NCBI GenBank assembly: GCA_964017145.1
Contig: OZ024841.1
Span: 1,798,001-1,862,000 of the forward strand
From: Agrocybe praecox
Taxonomy: Eukaryota; Basidiomycota; Agaricomycetes; Agaricales; Agrocybaceae
Reading direction: 5' to 3'
DNA: 64,000 nucleotides
The notes under the pieces are model-generated. The model ran no database searches, was not told the origin of the DNA, and worked only from the letters and a program-made list of their open reading frames with translations. The position numbers and the translations under genes were made by a program. Positions within the stretch are counted from its first letter, which is position 1. Every line of letters begins with the position of its first letter. Below are positions 58,240-64,000 of the stretch, in pieces.

Positions 58240-58460
58240 GATGGCCGTCCTCCATGGCCATCTCTATTGACGCCTCCATTTATGCCTGGGTCACTTTTTT
58301 GAGGTGTTGAGACGGACGTTCATCACCTTGGCAATGCTCGTCATCATCTTCCTCTTCTGGAGTTTTTTTTACCGGCGGGCCACCACACCACCATTCCCGC
58401 GACTATAGGTATATCCTCAACAAACCAACCTGTAATCACAATTCACGTTAGTCATGGAGC
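58240..58460 (-). pseudogene. Relic of a paralogue of the small membrane-protein gene
   Basis: On minus, GGPPVKKTPEEEDDDEH followed by GDERPSQHLKKVTQA-stop parallels GPPANEFLVEDYDDDNEH and DDEPLSEHIRNATRA of the adjacent gene at 58758. A splice-acceptor-like GTGATTACAG lies at the matching exon border, but a stop codon interrupts the frame just upstream of the Gly-Pro-Pro motif. The N-terminal membrane segment was not found. Confidence 0.55.
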
Positions 58461-58757
58461 AAACAAGTATCGCAAAGAACAGCACGAACGTACGTTACAA
58501 ATAGGAAAGGAAAGCATGGTTCACAGCAGTCAGTGGACACAGCTAATGTCGCATCTGGTGGTTTGTCTCCGATGACATCCTCCTCGAACGTGAGTTTGCG
58601 CAAGTCTTACATCAAGTCCTTATTAGTCCACCCAAAACACATTGATTTAACTTTGTAACAACAACAATAACGCATTAAAAGAAGAAGAATCTATCAGCTT
58701 TGTCGTAAGTTACCCACTCATAAATGGTTAATACACTCTCACCGAATGACATAGAAA

Positions 58758-59224
58758 TCAAGACGTGTTGCTGTTCCCATTGACATTATCCCTCGCATTA
58801 GGTTCCCTCCATGCCCTCGTCGCATTCCTGATATGTTCCGACAATGGCTCGTCGTCGCGGAGGTGTTCGTTATCATCGTCATAATCCTCCACCAGAAATT
58901 CATTCGCAGGAGGTCCATCATCCTCACTAAGCCTTATATTACCCTGACGTTGTGTGAAGGTTTGCAATCTAATGAGTTCTTGAGTAAAGCGCCATATTAA
59001 TAATTGTAAGGTTACACACCGATGAGAAACTACTCTCCGCAGCGAATCCGCTCGCCTCCAAAGAAGAAATAGAACGCATAGAGTACATGTTGTGAACAGA
59101 ACAAGCATAGGCATGCTTCCAATAGGTTCGGGTTTTCTGGATGGTTTTGGCTCTACCTAAGTTGTAAGTTTTCTGCAACTCTCCTCACTCAGACAATGAG
59201 TATACCTCCTGGAAGTGGCGACAT
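58758..59224 (-). CDS. Small single-pass membrane protein with acidic tail, 120 aa
   Basis: Read as complement(join(58758..58968,59020..59152,59206..59224)). The start MSPLPGE is joined to PKPSRKPEPIGS, then a clear membrane helix (MPMLVLFTTCTLCVLFLLW) followed by RR, predicting N-out, C-in topology by the positive-inside rule. The cytosolic part has RLQTFTQRQGNIRLSEDDGP, EDYDDDNEHLRDDEPLSEHI and ARDNVNGNSNTS-stop. Choosing the acceptor TTAGGTAG rather than TTAG four bases upstream is what places the helix in frame. The family is unknown to me. A decayed copy lies 300 bp downstream. Confidence 0.6.
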
Positions 59225-59639
59225 GGTTGTGTGAATAATTTGATGGCGGAATTTGGTTAGAATCGAGGGATTAGGTCGTCTTCAAATGAAGAGATTGATT
59301 TGCAGCCAGTACAAGTTTCGAACACAGTGATAATTTAAAAATCCTCTTCAGAAGGTGTAGAATGTGGTGTGCATTGTTCGCCGGTATCGACAATGAATTA
59401 ATGACGGACTGTGGTAAGTGTGTAAACTCTGGTAAACGAGTCGTACATACCCGGAGTCCCGGACCGACAAGATACGGCACGATCATGTGACCTATGTTGA
59501 CCCGATTGGGATTCGGAGTCAAACTTGAGCTTGAATGCGCATTGCGCAATGAGCTCTGCCTAACTTTACTCTCCTACTTCACATATTTAGAAACTCGCTA
59601 CAGAAAACGAATTGGTGAACAACCCCGTAATACTCTTGA
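59225..59639. promoter_or_regulatory. Divergent promoter region
   Basis: 415 bp between the start codons of the small membrane protein (minus) and Cdc20-like gene 2 (plus). No motif recognised. Confidence 0.4.
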
Positions 59640-61466
59640 ATGGAATCTCCTCGGTAAGCTATTAATTCAGGGAATCCTCCTATTTTCCATGCACAAACAA
59701 CATATATTCAACGTTTAATAGTCGTTTGAATGACCGCGACTGCGTCTTTGAAACCCCAATTGCCTCGGGTAGTAAGAGGGTTCATGGATCAGTGACGAAT
59801 TTGAAATCACAAAAGAGAAGGAGGACTTCCGACGGTCCTGTGGATTTGGCAACCGACCTAGACATGGGCGGTGCGGCTGGACCGAGTACTCATCCAATGA
59901 CATCGGTGCGTAATACATGTATCATCACAAACGGTGAATGACTGACCATGGACATGCATATAACAGGCAGATAGGTTTATATCCAATCGCCCTAAATTAT
60001 TTCTCCCGCTTGAGATCACCCCACGAACGAGACGGATCAGTAAACAGTTTGGTCTCATCGACGACCGAGTGCTCAGCTTCAAGGACGACACAGACGTCTT
60101 CACCACCACATTACAAGATGACGCTAACATAAATACAAGTACAATGGCTCTTCTTCGACGAAGTGCCTCGTCCCTATTCAGTACTCCTCCTACTCTCAGA
60201 CCTACGTCTGTCACCGAAAACCTTAACAAACGGAAACACTGTCTCATGGTCCTCGACAGTCCAGGAGTCTCTCTAGACTCAGAAGCATATCCAATAAGCT
60301 GGTCTCGGCAAAATTTCATCGCTGTTGGATGTAATAACGATGTTTACCACCAAAATCTGGATACACGAACAGTATCACACCTATGTTCCATTCATTCTTC
60401 GTCCGGAAAATTAGGGGTAATCCAGTGGGGAGATGAGATGCACGATAGCCACCTAGCACTCGGGACAACTAAGGGAATGGTGCAAATCTGGGATACTGGA
60501 ACAGGTGGTAAAGGCATAGCCGTTCACACGTGGAATCCAAAGGACGAAGGCGGTGCCAAAAGTTTGGCATGGAACCGCAATTCATTGACTGTCGGTATGG
60601 AAAACGGTGACATCACGCTCACCGATATTCGATGTGCTCGCGAAAATCAAGTTATGAAGAAACACAAAGCGCGCGTCTTAGGGCTCCAGTGGAGCCCAGA
60701 CAATAATTGTCTTGCAAGCAGTGATAAAAACGGTGTTGTTCACATCTGGGACAGACGAATAGGCAAATCATTACTTGATTTCGGTCAACCTATATCAAAA
60801 TTAAGACACAGCGCCGCTACTAAGGTACGCATATACAATTCACGGGCGTGCTTTCTTAGAGGTTGACTGTTGTTATTCTAGGCCCTCGCTTGGTGCCCCT
60901 GGAAGCCAGACCTATTAGCCACAGGCAGCACCGCTCCAGAAGGCAAAATCAAAATTTGGAGCACATCTTCAATATCACCGCAATCCCCGGATCCTGTTCA
61001 CATTATCCCTCTAAATACAACCGTACTATCCTTACACTGGTCCCCGCACTGCAAGGAACTCCTTAGCACGCATGGTTCATCTTTCATGCCTATACACTCC
61101 ACGCGACATCGCACCCTTTCATCATCGACGACGACTACACCATCGTCTACACGAACAAGGACTCCAACTAATACTATCGCGAACCGTGCAACCGATAATC
61201 CAATTACTCCAGAGAGGAAATTGACTTATACCAAAACCACTCTAACGAATTCTATCACCGTACATGAATACCCATCCTGCAAACGGCTAATGACGCTAAC
61301 CAACGCGCACATCGGTCCCATCACTCATAGTTGTCTGAGCCCAAATGGAGAGAGCATCTTCACTGTCTGTCCCAGAGAAGAGGCTATCAAGATGTGGCAG
61401 GTATGGAGTACGCGACTACCTCCCCCGAAGAAGGACAGTGCATTTGATAAGTTCATCATTCGTTGA
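59640..61466 (+). CDS. Cdc20/Fizzy-like WD40 protein 2 (APC/C activator family), 546 aa
   Basis: Read as join(59640..59653,59722..59905,59967..60824,60882..61466). Starts with a 14-nt exon (MESPR). The N-terminus holds KSQKRRRTSDGP, then ADRFISNRPKLFLPLEITPR at the position of the activator C-box region (DRFIP in the family). WD repeats: YPISWSRQNFIAVGCNNDVY, SHLALGTTKGMVQIWDTG, SLAWNRNSLTVGMENGDITL, GLQWSPDNNCLASSDKNGVV, ALAWCPWKPDLLATGS and SLHWSPHCKELLSTHG, the last two being Cdc20/Cdh1 hallmarks. A Ser/Thr-rich insertion of ~60 residues splits the next blade (SITVHEYPSCKRLMTLTNAH). The protein ends FIIR, with the Ile-Arg APC/C-binding tail. It has two of its intron positions in common with the gene at 33326 (before ADR and before A[VL][SA]WCPW). 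Confidence 0.85.
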
Positions 61467-61686
61467 GCTTAACAGCGTCAATATCCTGTAAATTAATTAT
61501 TGTTACTCTTTGTCGTTGTTTTTATTTCTAAACTATATGCCCATTGTTTTGCATCATAACCCCAGTACCTTTTTGTTTTTTGGCTTTCCACGATATGTAT
61601 CAACACTCAACAGTTTCCTAACATTGTAAATAGTATGCATTCATACATTTTCTTTCACCTAAATTGACAGAATATGTGAAAAATAT

Positions 61687-63416
61687 CTAGAATTCTACAT
61701 CCAAAAAGCTGCTGCTGCTGCTAATAAAGTGTTTTTTGTGCCGCAAAGAGGGAGTGAATGAGAGGTTCAGGCGCCACTGGGATGGTGACGACAGGAGATT
61801 GGACGCGGTCGAATGCGATGGCGATGTAGGAACGCGTGATAGCTTTTGTTCTTTGGGTTTCTTCGTCCGTGTGATGGCTGCCCACCAACTGGAAAGCTCA
61901 GCACGTATGGCCTTCAGTCGACCACGCTCAGCCGAGGCGTAAGTCGCTGAAGAGGAATAGGAACAAGCATACACAGGTACAGAGCGCGTCCGTCGTAAGA
62001 CCTTAGTTTCATCCTCGACTATTGTCCTGTCTGACTCTGTAGTGATGCGAGAAGCACACAAGTCTGATGCGGGAAGTGAAGGTTGCGAAGAACTGTCGCC
62101 AGCGAAGTCGGTCGAGCAAGGTGTGTCGGTGCTATCCTCCATCTTCAGGTAATTGTCAGCCTGCCGCTTGAGCGAGACCACCCTCGTGTCCTTGACGCGT
62201 AAACCGTCGTTCCCGTAATATCGCTTGCTCTCGCAACTCCAGTCGTCGTTGCCTCTTATCCATTGACCAAGACCCTCGATGTATGTTTGGACGCTGTCGT
62301 CGACTTCCGGGCCCCAAGATGGAATGCGTTCCAGGTCAGAATTGAATTTGTCTACTAGAGCGGTGGTATAACCCCATAGCCAATCCAACGCATCTTGGAG
62401 GCCGAGGTTGTGCTCCCGCATGATGGGCGTGAGGATATTATGATCAGCAAGTCCACAAGATTGCTCTCGGACGTAGGAGTGCATGTCCTGCCAAATTTTA
62501 TAAATTAACAAAAATGCACCCAAATCTTTTTGCAAAAACGACTTACATTGACGCATATAATCAAATCCACCGCACAGTCCAGCAGGGACACCATAACGGG
62601 ATGAGAGGTTACTTCTTCAGGCAAGTCGAGACCGAACTCAATCAGAGCCAAAGTGGGTCGGGCACCACATGTGTCTCGTCGAAGTATCATATACTCTTCG
62701 ATGGACCTAACCCTCTTGTCTGCACGATCTTTGGCTTCTTGCGTTACGGCGCGCAGGTACGTTTCTGAGGAATTTACGAAGCGGTTAAAGCAAGCAGAAC
62801 CGGGCTTGGCCAAGGATTTTGCCCTCTTCCAAAATCTATCATAGTTATTGATCAACACTGAAGGAGGACGAAGATTGTAGTTTGCTCACTCTCTTGTCAT
62901 TCCACCGAGCACATGATTGTGCGAGTGTGGATGCAACGTCGTGTCGATGTCGTCCTTCATTTGTTCAATGACGATAGTGGCCAGTTCCTCTGCCACCAAT
63001 GGGTCGGAGACATCGGTATACTCGTCATAGACGAAGTAGAAATTCATGAGATCGCATCCGACGCGGACAAATTCTGTACACAGACATCGTTAGATGTTTA
63101 GTAAGTTGTTGACTGAGTGACCCAACTAAGGTCGGGACTGGCGTACCTTTGTGGCGATTTGAGTACGTGAGGCTCGCAAGGAGATCTACGCACAAAGATC
63201 AACGTTAATAAAAATTTTGGAAAGGGTTATGTGAGTATGATGGTACATACTCAAATCGCAAGCCTCCAGCGCCTTTTGTCCGCGCCGACTGAATGGCTGG
63301 AAAGACTGGACCCATGCATTAGATTGCTGCTTCGCTTCTAGGTAGAAGGGACTGAGACATCGAGCCCAAGGCCAGTCACGAAGAAGATCAGGTAGTATGT
63401 AATCTTGACAAGACAT
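61687..63416 (-). CDS. Sesquiterpene synthase with long C-terminal extension, 494 aa
   Basis: Five exons: complement(join(61687..62487,62547..62857,62906..63073,63147..63185,63251..63416)). Cyclises farnesyl diphosphate in secondary metabolism. The N-terminal LPDLLRDWPWARCLSPFY and LLASLTYSNRHKEFVRVGCD are typical of basidiomycete enzymes. The metal-binding aspartate motif is DEYTD (~86-90), the NSE triad is N228-D229-xx-S232-xxx-E236 and the RY pair is R317-Y318 (SKRYYG). Family members usually end soon after RY; here ~175 further residues follow, Ser/Thr-rich with RRTRSVPVYACSYSSS and AERGRLKAIRAELSSWWAAI. Either a real extension or a missed splice. The intron 62905-62858 was set by phase. 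No P450 or other cluster gene is visible. Confidence 0.88.
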
Positions 63417-64000
63417 GGCGAATGGGAAGGATTGTCAGTATCGCACAGAAATGAGATATTGAGACCTCCGGTGAAAGGATCCTGGTACTAGAATCCGACC
63501 ACATCCCATCCTCCGACACTTTATAAGAGAAGAGGGAGGGGATTCGGTCTTTCCTGGAGGTCTTTTTTCAAAAATTTGTTCTCTAACCATGTTGGGATTG
63601 CGATATGACAGGAAAGAAGCCCCTTGGCTGTCTTCATTCCATCCGTTATTCTTTCTTTTTTACGACGCAGGATACACGATGCCGGTCAATTATCTGTCAG
63701 CTTGACTGAACTATCCTCTCTTAGGGATCCAGCGGGCAGCGATGTGATCCCAGAGACGAAAGGCACCCATCCGGTTCCGGGTGATTTGAATGCTCAGAAT
63801 TTCGATTTTGTATGATAACTAAATCGAGGGGATAACGAGATGAGCCCGGAATGGTTTTTTAAAAAAAATATCTACAGTTTTCGTCCGAATGGTGTCGGCT
63901 TTCCTTCTTTCGAGAAGGAAATTAAAGAATTTTCGAGGTGACGAAGAACGTGGGATTCCGCGACGTCGGTTGTGATGGGTTTGTCGCTCCCAAAAAAGGT
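63417..64000. other. Upstream region of the sesquiterpene synthase
   Basis: 584 bp to the window edge with short ORFs only; probably includes the terpene synthase promoter. No neighbouring biosynthetic gene is visible within the window. Confidence 0.4.

Noticed and set aside
62858..62896. 32-nt intron in the terpene synthase (GTGAGC..TTCAG)
   Set aside because: Too short and out of phase; a donor 16 bases upstream (GTGGAA) gives a 48-nt intron and an open frame.

Overview
The window is nuclear DNA of a filamentous basidiomycete, most likely a mushroom-forming agaricomycete. Genes lie on both strands and carry many short introns (mostly 48-70 nt) with GT..AG or, in three cases, GC..AG borders. 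The gene content fits: a DEYTD-type sesquiterpene synthase, F-box-like multigene families, a DUF7729 secreted protein, and PIF1/Helitron helicase debris. I rebuilt the exon structures by hand. In every gene given a join, exon phases add up to an open frame with an in-frame stop, except the first gene, which runs off the left edge. No RNA gene, CRISPR array or prokaryotic feature was seen.

Layout. 1-5.5 kb: OXA1 insertase (partial), a DUF202 membrane protein and a ten-exon coiled-coil protein. 5.9-18 kb: three F-box-like paralogues (two in tandem on minus, one on plus) around translation elongation factor 1-beta, plus an unrecognised two-exon gene. 18.9-23.4 kb: a DUF7729 GPI-type surface protein and a kinase-fold-like protein. 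23.4-33.3 kb is accessory and repeat-rich: it holds a secreted GPI-type protein, a Nudix hydrolase, a PIF1-like helicase relic, direct repeats, and a segmental duplication whose two copies share a perfectly identical 176-bp core inside diverged flanks.

33.3-37.1 kb: a Cdc20/Fizzy-like WD40 gene is followed by a compact element, 35151-37103. It has identical 170-bp direct terminal repeats (TG..CA), a 4-bp flanking duplication, a tRNA-type primer site, a weak purine tract, and one intronless 429-codon ORF. This looks like a young non-autonomous (TRIM/gag-only type) LTR retroelement and is the most interesting find. 38.7-51 kb is a conserved core block: an unknown Ser/Arg-rich protein, MCM10, ASF1 and a 1677-residue RasGEF. 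51-58 kb is a minus-strand tandem array of Gal80-like Gfo/Idh/MocA oxidoreductases, two intact and two decayed. 58-64 kb holds a small single-pass membrane protein with a decayed neighbour copy, a second Cdc20/Fizzy-like gene, and a sesquiterpene synthase with an unusual C-terminal extension.

Functional links: MCM10 (replication initiation), ASF1 (nucleosome assembly) and two Cdc20-like proteins (APC/C activators) concern S phase and mitosis, but nothing shows that they are co-regulated. The F-box and oxidoreductase families show local birth and death of gene copies.
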